Positions 28,808 through 38,832 are shown, counted from the first letter of the stretch. The stretch: DNA of 64,000 nt from Bacillota bacterium (GCA_021791495.1 JAJYWN010000005.1:39366-103365); one strand, 5' to 3'. Notes: generated by a model from the letters alone, not told the origin. A program made the numbers and translations.

Positions 28808-30376
28808 TTAGTGGGACGGCCCTTCCTTTCCAGTCAGAGCAGCAACCACTTTTTCCAGCGTCATCCCCCGTGACCCTTTTACCAGGATAGTGTCGCCATC
28901 CCGGAGAAGGTCGCGCAGGACGCCGATAGCCTCGGAATTACCGCGGTTCTGGACTACCCGCGCCGCCGGGAATCCGGCCCCTATTGCGGTTTGGGCCGCC
29001 CCGGCCGCCAGGTCGCCCACGGTCAGAAACCAGTCCGGCTGCCGCCTGGCGACGTCCCGCCCAACTTCCGCGTGGCCCTCGGCGGCGTGGGCGCCCAGCT
29101 CCAGCATGTTAGCGAAGACGAAGATGCGGCGCCCGCCCTTCCCAACCTCGTCCAGCACGGCCAGGGCCGCCAAGGTCGAGGCCGGACTGGCGTTATAGGT
29201 GTCGTCAATCACCGTATACCGACCGGTCCGGTGCACTTGCACCCGCTGGCCGGTGAGGGCAGGCCCCTCCAAAGAGCGGGCGATTTCTTCGATGCCCAAC
29301 CCGAAAGCCAGGCCGACGGCGGCCGCCGCCAGGGCATTGGCGACGTTATGCAGGCCGGGGATGGGGACCGTGCAGCGGGCCTCCCCCGCCGGGGTGACCA
29401 CCGTCAAGGAAAAACCCTGCTCTCCGTGGGAAACGGCGTCAACGCCCCGGACTTCGGGAACCACGGCCGACGCCGCCGGCGCGTCGCCGACGCCCCCGCC
29501 CGCTCCAGTCCCGTAGTAGATGACTCGCCTGCCGCCGGCATGCCGCGCCAGGCGCGGGGTCCAGGGGTCATCGGCGTTCAGCACTGCCACCCCGTCCGCC
29601 GGCAGGCTCTCCAGAAGCTCAGCCTTGGTGTCGGCGATAGCTTCCACCGAACCCAGCAGCTCAATGTGGGTGGGCCCCACATTGGTGATGGCACCCACTA
29701 CCGGATGGACGATGTCGCAGAGGTCGCGGATCTGCCCGGGGCCGCGCATGGCCATCTCGAACACGGCCACCTGATGGTCGGGCCGGGCCCGGAAGACAAT
29801 CAGGGGCAGACCTAGGTCGCTGTTGAGGTTGCCTTCGGATGCCAAGGTCGTAAAACGCCGTGAGAGGACGGCGGCCGTCAGGTCCTTGGTAGTGGTCTTC
29901 CCCACACTACCGGTGATACCAATAGCCCGGAAACCGAACTTCTTTCGGTGATAGGCCGCCAAGGCCCCCAGAGCGGACACCGTGTCGCGCACCAAGATCA
30001 CACTCTTGACGCCCAGGGCGCCCAGAACGCCCGGAGCATCGGGCGCATCCATCCCGTCCGGGGCCCCGTCCATCCCTAGCCGCGTCCCGCCTTCGCCGCC
30101 CGGCAGAGGCCAGCGCGAAATCAGGGCGGCCGCCGCGCCCGCCGCGAGAGATGGCAACACGAAAGAATGGCCGTCGACACGTTCCCCGACGATGGCCACG
30201 AAGAGGTCGCCGGGAGCGACCCGCCGGCTGTCCAAGGTCACACCGGTGACATAAGGGCTCCCGCCGGTGGCGCCGGACGCTTCCGCGCCCCCACTCACCA
30301 GCCGCCCCCCGGTGGCCTCGACTATCTCGCTGACGGAAAAGAGCCTCTCCCGCGGGAGAGGCACCGGTTTACCCAC
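28808..30376 (-). CDS. murF: UDP-MurNAc-tripeptide--D-Ala-D-Ala ligase
   Basis: GVTLDSRRVAPGDLFVAIVGERVDGHSF, GITGSVGKTTTKDL, DDTYNASPASTLAAL. Start GTG 30376 preferred over ORF start 30421, which overlaps murE. Confidence 0.95.
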   Translation of the reverse strand: MGKPVPLPRERLFSVSEIVEATGGRLVSGGAEASGATGGSPYVTGVTLDSRRVAPGDLFVAIVGERVDGHSFVLPSLAAGAAAALISRWPLPGGEGGTRLGMDGAPDGMDAPDAPGVLGALGVKSVILVRDTVSALGALAAYHRKKFGFRAIGITGSVGKTTTKDLTAAVLSRRFTTLASEGNLNSDLGLPLIVFRARPDHQVAVFEMAMRGPGQIRDLCDIVHPVVGAITNVGPTHIELLGSVEAIADTKAELLESLPADGVAVLNADDPWTPRLARHAGGRRVIYYGTGAGGGVGDAPAASAVVPEVRGVDAVSHGEQGFSLTVVTPAGEARCTVPIPGLHNVANALAAAAVGLAFGLGIEEIARSLEGPALTGQRVQVHRTGRYTVIDDTYNASPASTLAALAVLDEVGKGGRRIFVFANMLELGAHAAEGHAEVGRDVARRQPDWFLTVGDLAAGAAQTAIGAGFPAARVVQNRGNSEAIGVLRDLLRDGDTILVKGSRGMTLEKVVAALTGKEGPSH

Positions 30377-31961
30377 GCCTGACCTCCTGGCGGCTGCCGA
30401 GGGTCCTCGCCACGGCCTCACGGGCTACCTCGCGGTCGTCGAAGTGAATCCGGTACTTCCCGAAATCTTGGTAGGTTTCATGTCCCTTGCCGGCCAAAAG
30501 CAGGACGTCGCCGGGCCGGGCCAGGGCCACCGCCTTCTCGATGGCCCGGCGGCGGTCCGGTTCGACGAGGTATTCCTCGGGCGACCGTCCCGCCTCCAGG
30601 ACTCCCGGGACGATGTCCTGGATGATGGCTTCCGGATCCTCCGTCCGTGGGTTGTCGGATGTCAGGATCAGCACATCCGCCAACTGCCCAGCCACCCGAC
30701 CCATAGCTGGCCGTTTCATTCTATCCCGGTCTCCTCCGCAGCCGAAAGCTACGATTAGCCGCCCCTGGGTGAAACTCCTGGCGGTCTGGAGAGCATTTTT
30801 CAGGCTTTCCGCAGTGTGCGCATAGTCCACTAGGATAGCGTATTCCTGGCCGGCGTCCACCGTCTCGAAGCGGCCGGGCACTCCCGATACTGCTTCCAAG
30901 CCGTGCTTGATGTCGGACAGAGACGCTCCCAAGGCGATGCCGGCCGCAAACGCCGCCAGACTGTTGTAGACGTTGAACAGCCCCGTCAGCTTCAGGTTCA
31001 CCCAGATCTCGCCGGCGGGAGTGAGGGCAAGGTACGAGGCGCCGCCGGGGCGCACCGATATCTCGGCCGCCCGCACATCGGCGTTGGGTCCCAGACCGTA
31101 GGTGGTCACCGGTACGGTGCAGCACTCGATGTAGTAAGCCCCCGCGGGATCGTCCATGTTGATGATGGCCTTGGCGCCACTGGATAGCGCCCGGAAGAGC
31201 AGCCCCTTGGTCTCCCGGTATTCGTCCATCGTGTGGTGGAAGTCCAGGTGGTCGTGGCCCAAGTTCGTGAAAACGGCCAGGTCGAAGTCCACCCCGTGCA
31301 CCCGTTTCAGGGCCAGGGCGTGGGAAGAGACCTCCATCACCGCGGCTCGGTCGCCGTTATCGACCATGCGGCGCAAGAGTTCCTGCAGGTCCAGGGATTC
31401 GGGAGTCGTCCGCTGGATGGGCTCCGGGCGCCCGGCTACGATGTAGTTCACCGTACCCAGCAAACCCGTGGGCAGACCCGCCGCCTCTAGCACAGCCCGC
31501 ACCAGGTAGGTCGTGGTCGTCTTGCCCTTGGTCCCCGTCACGCCCACCGTCAGGAGCCGCCCCGAAGGATGACCGTAGAAGTAGTCGGCTGCCTCCGCCA
31601 GAGCCAGCCGTCCGTCGGGGACCACGATGGCCGGCGTCCCCGGAGGGACCTGATCGGCATTCTCGACGACCAGGGCGGCCGCGCCGGCATCGAGGGCAGC
31701 CGGAATATAACGATGTCCGTCGGTCACGGCGCCGGGATAGCAGAAAAAAGCATCGCCGGGTCTGATCACCCGGGAATCGTGGGCCAGACCGGTGATGGGA
31801 ACGTCGCCGGAAAAGAGGAGTTTCCCACCTGTAACCACACGAGCCAGGTCATGCAACCTCAATGCCGCTCCCCGCCTTTTCACAAACCTGCCACAAGCTG
31901 GGCGTAGCATCATTGTACCCCGCGGCGCCCCTTGGCAGTCCCCTGCCGTCCGGCGCCACAC
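30369..31961 (-). CDS. murE: UDP-MurNAc-tripeptide synthetase; start uncertain
   Basis: GLAHDSRVIRPGDAFFCYPGAVTDGHRYI, GVTGTKGKTTTTYLVRAVLEAAG, TSDNPRTEDPEAIIQDI. Confidence 0.96.
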   Translation of the reverse strand: MWRRTAGDCQGAPRGTMMLRPACGRFVKRRGAALRLHDLARVVTGGKLLFSGDVPITGLAHDSRVIRPGDAFFCYPGAVTDGHRYIPAALDAGAAALVVENADQVPPGTPAIVVPDGRLALAEAADYFYGHPSGRLLTVGVTGTKGKTTTTYLVRAVLEAAGLPTGLLGTVNYIVAGRPEPIQRTTPESLDLQELLRRMVDNGDRAAVMEVSSHALALKRVHGVDFDLAVFTNLGHDHLDFHHTMDEYRETKGLLFRALSSGAKAIINMDDPAGAYYIECCTVPVTTYGLGPNADVRAAEISVRPGGASYLALTPAGEIWVNLKLTGLFNVYNSLAAFAAGIALGASLSDIKHGLEAVSGVPGRFETVDAGQEYAILVDYAHTAESLKNALQTARSFTQGRLIVAFGCGGDRDRMKRPAMGRVAGQLADVLILTSDNPRTEDPEAIIQDIVPGVLEAGRSPEEYLVEPDRRRAIEKAVALARPGDVLLLAGKGHETYQDFGKYRIHFDDREVAREAVARTLGSRQEVRRG

Positions 31962-31976
31962 CGACGGTCCGTACGC

Positions 31977-34085
31977 TCAGCGCGATCCGAACTGCACTTC
32001 CACGGTGCTGCCTTTTTTCACTTGGACGCCGGCCGGCGGGCTTTGGTTCGTCACCACACCGCTTCCTTTGGCCGCCATGCGCAGTCCCGCTTTGGACAGA
32101 GCGTCCGCCACCTCGCGCATAGTCAACCCTTTCAGAGGCGGCACCGTCGTCATCGAAGTGTCCCCCGGCGCCACCGGTTTTCCGAGGGTCAGGAGGACCA
32201 CGGTCCCCTTTTCCACGTTGGCTCCCGAGGCCGGCACTTGCGCCACCACTGCCTCGCCGCTGCCGGTGAAGCTGACCTGCAAGTTCGCTGCCTTCACCGT
32301 CGCCGACGCTTTGTCCGGCGAGAGGCCGATGACCGCCGGGACCGTAGAAACCTCGACCGCGGGCCGCTTGTCACGGACCGGGTCGAACTGCAGCGGGATG
32401 TCAAGGTAGCGGTACACGTCCTTCATGACCGCCTGGAAGACCGGAGCCGCGATGACGCCGCCGTAGGAGGAACCAACGGTTGGTTCATCGATACTGACCA
32501 GCATCACGACCTTGGGGTCGTTGGCCGGGGCGATGCCGACGAAGGAAGCCACGCTGGCGGTGTTAGACACCCGCCCGTCGACGACTTTCTGCGCCGTGCC
32601 CGTTTTCCCGGCGAACCGGTAGCCTGGCATGTATATGCTCCGGGCGGTCCCGGCGATGACCACTTGCTCCATCCCTTTTATTACATCGACAGTTGTCTGC
32701 TTGCTCAATACCTGTCGGACCACGGGCGGGTCGATTTTTTTCAGGATTTCGCCCGAGGGGGACCGGATTTCCCGGACCAGATGGGGCTGCATCATCACGC
32801 CGCTATTAGCGATGGTGGCGATGACGTTGACCATGGTGATGGGAGTGGTGGTCAGCGTCTGGCCGAAGGCCATGGCCCCCAGGTCCACCAGGGTGGCCTT
32901 GTTCTTCGGGGGGTAGATCCCCTTGGCCTCGCCGGGCAGGTCGATACCGGTCTTGCTGGTGACGTTGAAGAGATCGAGGTATTTGTAAAAGCGGTCCAGT
33001 CCCAGGCGGTTGACAGCGATCTGGGCGTGGGCAATGTTGCACGAGTTCTGGATGATCTCGTAGAAAGTCTCCGACCCGTGGACGGAAAGGTCGTGGAAGG
33101 TGTTTCCCAGGACGGTGAAGCCCTCTGGCCCGCAGTAGAAGCTGTCGGTGACGTGAACGACACCTTCCTCCAGTCCGGCCGAAGAGGTAAGAGGCTTGAA
33201 GATGGAGCCGGGGTTGTAGGTATCCGAGATGGCCCAGTCGCGCCGGTTTTCCTGGGGATAATCGGCGAAATGGTTGGGATCGTAGTCCGGGAAGGAGGCC
33301 AGGGCCAAAATCTCCCCTGTCTTCGGGTCCATGATGATGCCCGAAGCGTGTTTGGGCTTGGACTCCTCCATGACCTTCTGCAGTTCCCTCTCCAGGAAAT
33401 ACTGGATGTTCGAGTCGATGGTCAGGACGATGTCATTGCCCGGAGTGGCTTGGATGTACTGGTGGACCGCCCGCGGGATTTCCTCGCCGCGCGCATCGTA
33501 TTCGACCACGATCTTGCCGGGGACGCCTTTCAGTTCGCTATCGTACTGGAGTTCAATCCCGTCCAAGCCCTGGCTGTCAATGCCGGCGAAGCCCAGGACG
33601 TGTGAAGCCAGACTGCCGTTCGGGTAGAATCGCTGGCCTTCCTGGGTCATATCGATTCCACGCAGCTTCCCGCTCTTCATCAGCTCGCGGATCTGCTTGG
33701 ACTGGTCCTCCTCGATCTTGCGCTTTATCCAGACGAAGGCCTCTTTCTGGCCTAGCTTGGCGGCCAGCGAGGAAGCGTCCATTTTCAGGATGGGAGCGAG
33801 AAGGGCAGCCGTGGCCTGTGGGTCCTTGACCTGCGCTGGAATCGCGTAGACGGAGTCCACGTTCAGACTGATGGCCAGCTCTTTCAGGTTCCGATCGTAG
33901 ATCACTCCGCGCCGCGGCTCCACGGGCACATCCCGTGTCCTCAGGTCGAGGGCCTCCTGGCGCAGCTGGTTGCCATGCCAGAACTGGATGGTGGCCAGGC
34001 GGAACACGAGAAGGAACAGGAACAGCGAAGTTCCAAGGAATAAGAGCGCAGCTCGCTTGCGAAGTCCAATGCCGGGCGCCACCAA
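31977..34085 (-). CDS. Penicillin-binding protein 2 / SpoVD-like transpeptidase with C-terminal PASTA domains
   Basis: PRRGVIYDRNLKELAISLNVDSVYAIP, NPGSIFKPLTS, AGKTGTAQKV; C-terminal VPAVIGLSPDKASATVKAAN and VPPLKGLTMREVADALSKAG. Confidence 0.95.
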   Translation of the reverse strand: MVAPGIGLRKRAALLFLGTSLFLFLLVFRLATIQFWHGNQLRQEALDLRTRDVPVEPRRGVIYDRNLKELAISLNVDSVYAIPAQVKDPQATAALLAPILKMDASSLAAKLGQKEAFVWIKRKIEEDQSKQIRELMKSGKLRGIDMTQEGQRFYPNGSLASHVLGFAGIDSQGLDGIELQYDSELKGVPGKIVVEYDARGEEIPRAVHQYIQATPGNDIVLTIDSNIQYFLERELQKVMEESKPKHASGIIMDPKTGEILALASFPDYDPNHFADYPQENRRDWAISDTYNPGSIFKPLTSSAGLEEGVVHVTDSFYCGPEGFTVLGNTFHDLSVHGSETFYEIIQNSCNIAHAQIAVNRLGLDRFYKYLDLFNVTSKTGIDLPGEAKGIYPPKNKATLVDLGAMAFGQTLTTTPITMVNVIATIANSGVMMQPHLVREIRSPSGEILKKIDPPVVRQVLSKQTTVDVIKGMEQVVIAGTARSIYMPGYRFAGKTGTAQKVVDGRVSNTASVASFVGIAPANDPKVVMLVSIDEPTVGSSYGGVIAAPVFQAVMKDVYRYLDIPLQFDPVRDKRPAVEVSTVPAVIGLSPDKASATVKAANLQVSFTGSGEAVVAQVPASGANVEKGTVVLLTLGKPVAPGDTSMTTVPPLKGLTMREVADALSKAGLRMAAKGSGVVTNQSPPAGVQVKKGSTVEVQFGSR

Positions 34086-34154
34086 CGGAAACGTCCTCCC
34101 GCTTCCAGGGCGGCTGGACCAGAAGGAGCCGGGCCGGCAGCCGCACCAGGTTCT

Positions 34155-34724
34155 CTACCTGTTCGGACTAGCTTCAACCTGCTTGCCGAAAACGGTCAGG
34201 ACAGCCCTGGCGAGGGACGACAGAATTCCGCCTTTCGTCGGGACGGCCCGGGGGGCCGCTGCCACTTTCCGGGATAGATCCGCGACCGCCGTGGCGCCGG
34301 ACTGTTGTCCAGAGGCCAAGTTGCCGGCGGTGGCGCTCCCCGCCGGAGTGAACTCCGCCACTCGCTCCTTGGCCGGCACCAGCCCGAGCCCCTTGGCCGC
34401 CGCTTCCACCCTAGTCAACGACTCCAACTGCGATACCTGATAGCGGAGGTAGTCCGAGTCCCGCTGCGCGAGGGCCAGGTCCTTCTGGGCCGCCTCAACC
34501 TGGTAACCCAGGTTGGCCAGGGTCATCTGGCGGCTCGCCAACAGCAGACTCACGGCTACGACCACCATCCAGCAAACCATGTAACCCGCCCAGGCGCCTG
34601 GCCGCGCCACGGGGCGCGCCGACCGCCGGCGGGCGCGCTGACGGTATGATGGATGACCGGGCCGGGACACCGCCACCTCGCCGGAGGCCGTTCCGTACCG
34701 CATGGTTTCGTTCGGCAATATCAC
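34155..34724 (-). CDS. FtsL-like septum protein
   Basis: Single TM plus short coiled coil, located between rsmH and the PBP gene. Confidence 0.7.
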   Translation of the reverse strand: MILPNETMRYGTASGEVAVSRPGHPSYRQRARRRSARPVARPGAWAGYMVCWMVVVAVSLLLASRQMTLANLGYQVEAAQKDLALAQRDSDYLRYQVSQLESLTRVEAAAKGLGLVPAKERVAEFTPAGSATAGNLASGQQSGATAVADLSRKVAAAPRAVPTKGGILSSLARAVLTVFGKQVEASPNR

Positions 34725-34760
34725 TGCTATTCGCCCTCCCTGGCACCTAGAACCCGCGCT

Positions 34761-35675
34761 CTAGGAGGCTTTTTCCGCTACCCGAAGTTTCGCGCTCCGG
34801 GAGCGGGGATTATTCTGGATTTCGGTTTGGGAGGCTTCGACCGGCCTCTTGGTCAAGATGATGACTTTGCCTTCCTGGTTCAGAGCCCGGAAGGTGTGCT
34901 TGGCAATGCGGTCTTCCAGTGAATGAAAACTGATGATGGCGATGCGCCCCGTGGGAGCCAGCCAGTCGACGGCGGTCCGGAAGGTGCGCTCCAAGGGGTC
35001 CAGTTCGTCGTTAACAGCGACGCGCAAAGATTGAAAGGTCCGGCGGGCCGGGTGCGGTCCCGTGCGCCGGGCCGAGGCGGGGATGGCCGCCTCGATGACC
35101 TTCACCAATTGCCCGGTGGTGCGAAGTGGGGCGCGGTCTCGCGCCTGAACGATGAATAAAGCGATGCGCGAGGCCCAGCGCTCTTCCCCGTAACGCCGGA
35201 TGATGCCGGTGAGTGCCTGCTCGGAATACTCGTTCACGATGGTCTCGGCGGTCAGTTCCTGGTCGGGGTCCATGCGCATGTCCAGGGGAGCTTCGGTTTC
35301 GTTGTAGGTGAAGCCGCGGGAAGCGTCGTCGAGGTGCCTGGAGGAAACGCCCAGGTCGAACAAGATGCGGTTCACCGCGGCCACGCTGAAACGGGTCAGT
35401 ACGTCGGCCAGAGCCGTGAAGTTGGCCCGGATCAGGTGCAGCCTGGGGCCTTCCCCGGCGAAGGCATCCTCCAACCTGCGGCCGGCGGAGGCCAAGGCCT
35501 CCGGGTCGCGGTCGATGCCGATGACTGTGCCGGTGGGTCCCAGACGACGTCCAACTTCCGCCGCATGTCCGGCCTCCCCGAGGGTGCAGTCCACGTAAAC
35601 CTCGCCCTTTTGGGGGTTCAGCAGGTGGAGCACCTCATCGGGGAGGACCGGGCGGTGACGGAATCCTTCCATCAT
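34761..35675 (-). CDS. rsmH: 16S rRNA (cytosine(1402)-N(4))-methyltransferase
   Basis: FRHRPVLPDEVLHLLNPQKGEVYVDCTLGEAGHA, FDLGVSSRHLDDASRGFTY. Confidence 0.97.
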   Translation of the reverse strand: MMEGFRHRPVLPDEVLHLLNPQKGEVYVDCTLGEAGHAAEVGRRLGPTGTVIGIDRDPEALASAGRRLEDAFAGEGPRLHLIRANFTALADVLTRFSVAAVNRILFDLGVSSRHLDDASRGFTYNETEAPLDMRMDPDQELTAETIVNEYSEQALTGIIRRYGEERWASRIALFIVQARDRAPLRTTGQLVKVIEAAIPASARRTGPHPARRTFQSLRVAVNDELDPLERTFRTAVDWLAPTGRIAIISFHSLEDRIAKHTFRALNQEGKVIILTKRPVEASQTEIQNNPRSRSAKLRVAEKAS

Positions 35676-36163
35676 CGGGGACCCTCGCCTTCCGTGGCAT
35701 CCTTGGAAACTCTGGAGCTCGTGCCGCGAGGTTGATCGAGGATCTTCTCGACCACCTCATTGAAGGAACTTTCGGCGTCATCGCGATAGGAATCCCAGCT
35801 CTCGACACTCCAGACTTCGGCCCTCGTGCCGACGCCGATGATCACGAGGTCGCGGGTGATGCCGGCGTACTCGAGCAGGTTGGCGGGGATGGTGACGCGT
35901 CCTTGCGTGTCGAACTCCCCGGCCACCGCGCCGGCATTGAGAAGCCTGGAGAATTTCCGGTAGTCGGAAGTGGCTATTGCGGCGGAAGGAAAACTCTCTT
36001 GCAGGCGAAACCACTCGTCCATGGGACAGATGTACAGGCAACGGTCGAGTCCGCGGGTGACTACGAACTGTTCACCAAGCAGCTCCCGAAACCGGGAAGG
36101 GATGATCAGTCTGTTCTTATTATCCAGTGAGTGCCGGAACTCACCCATGAACCCCAGTTGCAC
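35672..36163 (-). CDS. mraZ: Transcriptional regulator MraZ
   Basis: MGEFRHSLDNKNRLIIPSRFRELL...DTQGRVTIPANLLEYAGI; first gene of the dcw cluster. Confidence 0.96.
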   Translation of the reverse strand: MQLGFMGEFRHSLDNKNRLIIPSRFRELLGEQFVVTRGLDRCLYICPMDEWFRLQESFPSAAIATSDYRKFSRLLNAGAVAGEFDTQGRVTIPANLLEYAGITRDLVIIGVGTRAEVWSVESWDSYRDDAESSFNEVVEKILDQPRGTSSRVSKDATEGEGPR

Positions 36164-36234
36164 CTGTGCACCCCCCCTTCGTCGTGGAGTCGCCTCTACT
36201 CCGCTTCGCTGCGGGTCACGCCTCCTGCGCTCCC

Positions 36235-36261
36235 CCTAAGTCCACCACTTTACACCACTTT
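36235..36261 (-). promoter_or_regulatory. Candidate MraZ operator repeats
   Basis: Minus strand AAAGTGGTGT-AAAGTGGTGG-ACTTAGG: two perfect AAAGTGG repeats with 10-bp period plus a degenerate third. Confidence 0.65.
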
Positions 36262-36339
36262 CCTCCCCCGTCGCCTCCGATTTCGCTATGCCCGGAGGTA
36301 ATCCTTCTGCGTCCCAAACTTTTTTTGTAAATAATGAGA

Positions 36340-36362
36340 CCGTCGCCTTTTCAGACGACGGC
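36340..36362 (-). terminator. Possible terminator after the formyl-THF cyclo-ligase gene
   Basis: Minus strand CCGTCG-TCTGAAAAGG-CGACGG hairpin followed by TCTCATTATTT. Confidence 0.4.
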
Positions 36363-36451
36363 CAGCTACCGTGAGTATGGTGGCGGCGGGGAGGATGGTT
36401 TGGGACACTGCGGGACGGGTATGCGGCAGTGGTTGGTGACGCCGGTGGACG

Positions 36452-37054
36452 TCAGACCTTGGCTCGACCCCGGCAGTCTATGATCCTCTTCTCGGTGACT
36501 ACATAATCCACTCTGTGATCAAAAGCATCCTGGGGGAGCGCCGGGAAGACTTGGGCTTCATAGGCCGCCGCCACGCAGACGGCGGTGGCCGCCACCGTGG
36601 GCAGGAAACGATCGTAGTAGCCGCCCCCGTAGCCGATCCGGCGGCCCCCGGCATCGAAGGCCACTCCGGGGACCAGAATCAGGTCAAGGGAACTCGGTCG
36701 TACCGGCCGAAGGGCATCATACCGGGGCTCCAGGATGCCGTAAGCTCCCGGCGCCAGGTCTTTGGCGGGGTCTTTCACGAGGCTGGGCACCAGGGCTCCT
36801 TCGCTCTTGATGACCTTGGGAACGGTCACTTGCTTGCCGCCGGCGAGGGCCGCGGTGATGAGGTCCCACGTCTCCACCTCCGACCCGAAGGAAACGTACA
36901 ACATGACCGTGTGCGCCCTGGCGTATTCGGGCATGCCTTTCAGGGCGGCGGCGATAGATGTACTGAAAGCAGCCCTTTCAGCGGGTGGCAAGGCGTCCCG
37001 GCGGGAGAGGGCCACGGCCCGCAGTTCCTTTTTAGAAAGGGCCCCTTGGCTCAC
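36452..37054 (-). CDS. 5-formyltetrahydrofolate cyclo-ligase
   Basis: LILVPGVAFDAGGRRIGYGGGYYDRFL; GTG start overlaps the upstream stop (GTGA). Confidence 0.95.
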   Translation of the reverse strand: MSQGALSKKELRAVALSRRDALPPAERAAFSTSIAAALKGMPEYARAHTVMLYVSFGSEVETWDLITAALAGGKQVTVPKVIKSEGALVPSLVKDPAKDLAPGAYGILEPRYDALRPVRPSSLDLILVPGVAFDAGGRRIGYGGGYYDRFLPTVAATAVCVAAAYEAQVFPALPQDAFDHRVDYVVTEKRIIDCRGRAKV

Positions 37055-37401
37055 TCCTCCACCACCTCGGAGAAGTAGACCACACTTACCGTTTCTTCGG
37101 GAGAGACCGGCCGGCCGTAGACCTCTTTCAGGAAGGCCGCCACATCGGAGATGCTGCGCATATCCGGGTGCTCACCGGAGACGTCTTCGGCGGTGAGTTG
37201 GGACAAGGGCTTGACGATAACCCGGTCGATCACCGCCGTGAAGATCTTCTTACGTTGCTGGAACCGGCCTCCGTATGTGACCCACACCAGGTCGCCTTCG
37301 GAGTACTTGTGGGCCTTGTCCCCCAAGCGGATGGTGCATTTCTTCTGGCGCAGGACAAGATTGTGGTGATACACGGACGAGTAGAAGTTGAGCGCGCGCA
37401 T
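37051..37401 (-). CDS. ASCH (PUA-like) domain protein
   Basis: MRALNFYSSVYHHNLVLRQKKCTIRLGDKAHKYSEGDLVWVTYG; ATG at 37401. The ORF track start (37812) runs into the amidase gene. Confidence 0.75.
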   Translation of the reverse strand: MRALNFYSSVYHHNLVLRQKKCTIRLGDKAHKYSEGDLVWVTYGGRFQQRKKIFTAVIDRVIVKPLSQLTAEDVSGEHPDMRSISDVAAFLKEVYGRPVSPEETVSVVYFSEVVEE

Positions 37402-37555
37402 GTCTCTCGCCTCCCCTTCTCTATTATTCGTCTGGACCCGTCGCCATCCTCCGGACCAACCGGGTGATGCGTGGCGCGGCCAGAGCGGATCTCTCCGAGA
37501 GGAGGGCTGCCCTGGCCGCGCGAAGACGTGCATTCGATAGACGAAAACGCGTTCT

Positions 37556-38647
37556 TTAGTGGGTGGCGAAGAAGTCGGTGATCCCTTTGAGAATCCCTTG
37601 GGCAACCAACTGCTGATAGCTGCCAGACCGGTCCTGGGCAGCGTCGGTCGGATTGGACAGGAAACCGGATTCCACCAGTACCGATGGCATGTCCGTGTAT
37701 TTAATGACGTAGAAGTTGGCGGTCTCGACCCCACGGTCCCGGGCCCCAGTGGACTCGATGACCGCATCTTGTATGTCTCTGGCCAAAGCCCCACTGGCAT
37801 CGCCCTTCTCATGGTAGAAGGTCATCGTTCCACGAGTGCCGGGGTCATCGTACAGGTTATTGTGAATGCTCACGAAAATGTCGGCGCCGCTCTGGTTGGC
37901 CAGAGCGGTTCTGGCCCTCAGATCCCCCGCGGCCGTTCCACTACCGGCGAAGACCATGGTCGTGCGGGTCATGATGACCTTGGCGCCGGCACTCTGGAGC
38001 AGGGCCCGAAGCTTGAGCCCCATGGCCAGCGTGTTGGTGGCTTCGTCGGACCCGTTGGCCGAGGCGCCGCTGCCGACCGGGCCGTGGCCCGGGTCCACTA
38101 CAATGACTTTCCCGGCCAGGGGGCGCGTGCGGTCGTAGCCGCCGCGCGAAGTGGACGAGCCGTTATCGGGGGTTTGGACGCCCGAACTACCCGAACCAGA
38201 CGATGGCTTGGTCGGTGGGGTGGGTACTGGATCTGGCGCGGGCGCGGGAGCCGGTGTGGGCGCCGGCGACGGGGTCGGCGGTGAGGCCGGAGTCGGATCC
38301 GGAGCCGGAGCCGGTGCCGGTGCTGGGACCGGAGTCCCGGCAGGAGCCGGCGGGGTCTGGCCGGCATCGGCCACGGCGGTAGCCGGGGCTGTCGCCGTCG
38401 GCGTCGTCACCGGAGAATTGGATGAGGCGGATGCGCCTTGTGAGGCAGTTTTCGGCGTACCGGCCGCGACCGCCCCGCGCCCCGTTTCCGCGCGACTGAG
38501 CTTGATGGCATAAGCTGGAACAGCGGTAAGCACGAGGAGCAAGACTAGCACGGGCAGAACATCAATGAAACGTAGCGATGGGCGCCGGCCATGTGGCCGC
38601 CGCAAAAGCTGCTGCCCCAAGGCCGAGCCGGAAGGCATCTTCGGCAA
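37556..38647 (-). CDS. N-acetylmuramoyl-L-alanine amidase (Amidase_3) with Pro/Ala-rich linker
   Basis: IVVDPGHGPVGSGASANGSDEATNTLAMGLKLRALLQSAGAKVIMTRT, SIHNN, LVESGFLSNPTDA. Confidence 0.93.
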   Translation of the reverse strand: MPKMPSGSALGQQLLRRPHGRRPSLRFIDVLPVLVLLLVLTAVPAYAIKLSRAETGRGAVAAGTPKTASQGASASSNSPVTTPTATAPATAVADAGQTPPAPAGTPVPAPAPAPAPDPTPASPPTPSPAPTPAPAPAPDPVPTPPTKPSSGSGSSGVQTPDNGSSTSRGGYDRTRPLAGKVIVVDPGHGPVGSGASANGSDEATNTLAMGLKLRALLQSAGAKVIMTRTTMVFAGSGTAAGDLRARTALANQSGADIFVSIHNNLYDDPGTRGTMTFYHEKGDASGALARDIQDAVIESTGARDRGVETANFYVIKYTDMPSVLVESGFLSNPTDAAQDRSGSYQQLVAQGILKGITDFFATH

Positions 38648-38759
38648 GCTGGTCGTCCTCCCTAGAGTTTTAGTAGGCCCCCGGGATGTTGTCCCCTCAG
38701 GTGGGATGAGCGGAAGGTTTATCCGCCAGCACCTGTTCTGACAACTAAAGACCAGCTAG

Positions 38760-38788
38760 ATTATACTTCAGGATGATTCTGCGGTCAT
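38760..38788 (-). promoter_or_regulatory. Candidate sigma-A promoter upstream of the amidase gene
   Basis: Minus strand ATGACC-N17-TATAAT. Confidence 0.5.
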
Positions 38789-38832
38789 TCTGAGACCATA
38801 ACCAGTGCTGCTATTTTATGTTAACCCAATTT

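Noticed and set aside
31932-33605. 557-aa plus-strand ORF antisense to the SpoVD-like PBP gene
   Set aside because: Antisense shadow ORF with no recognisable domain.
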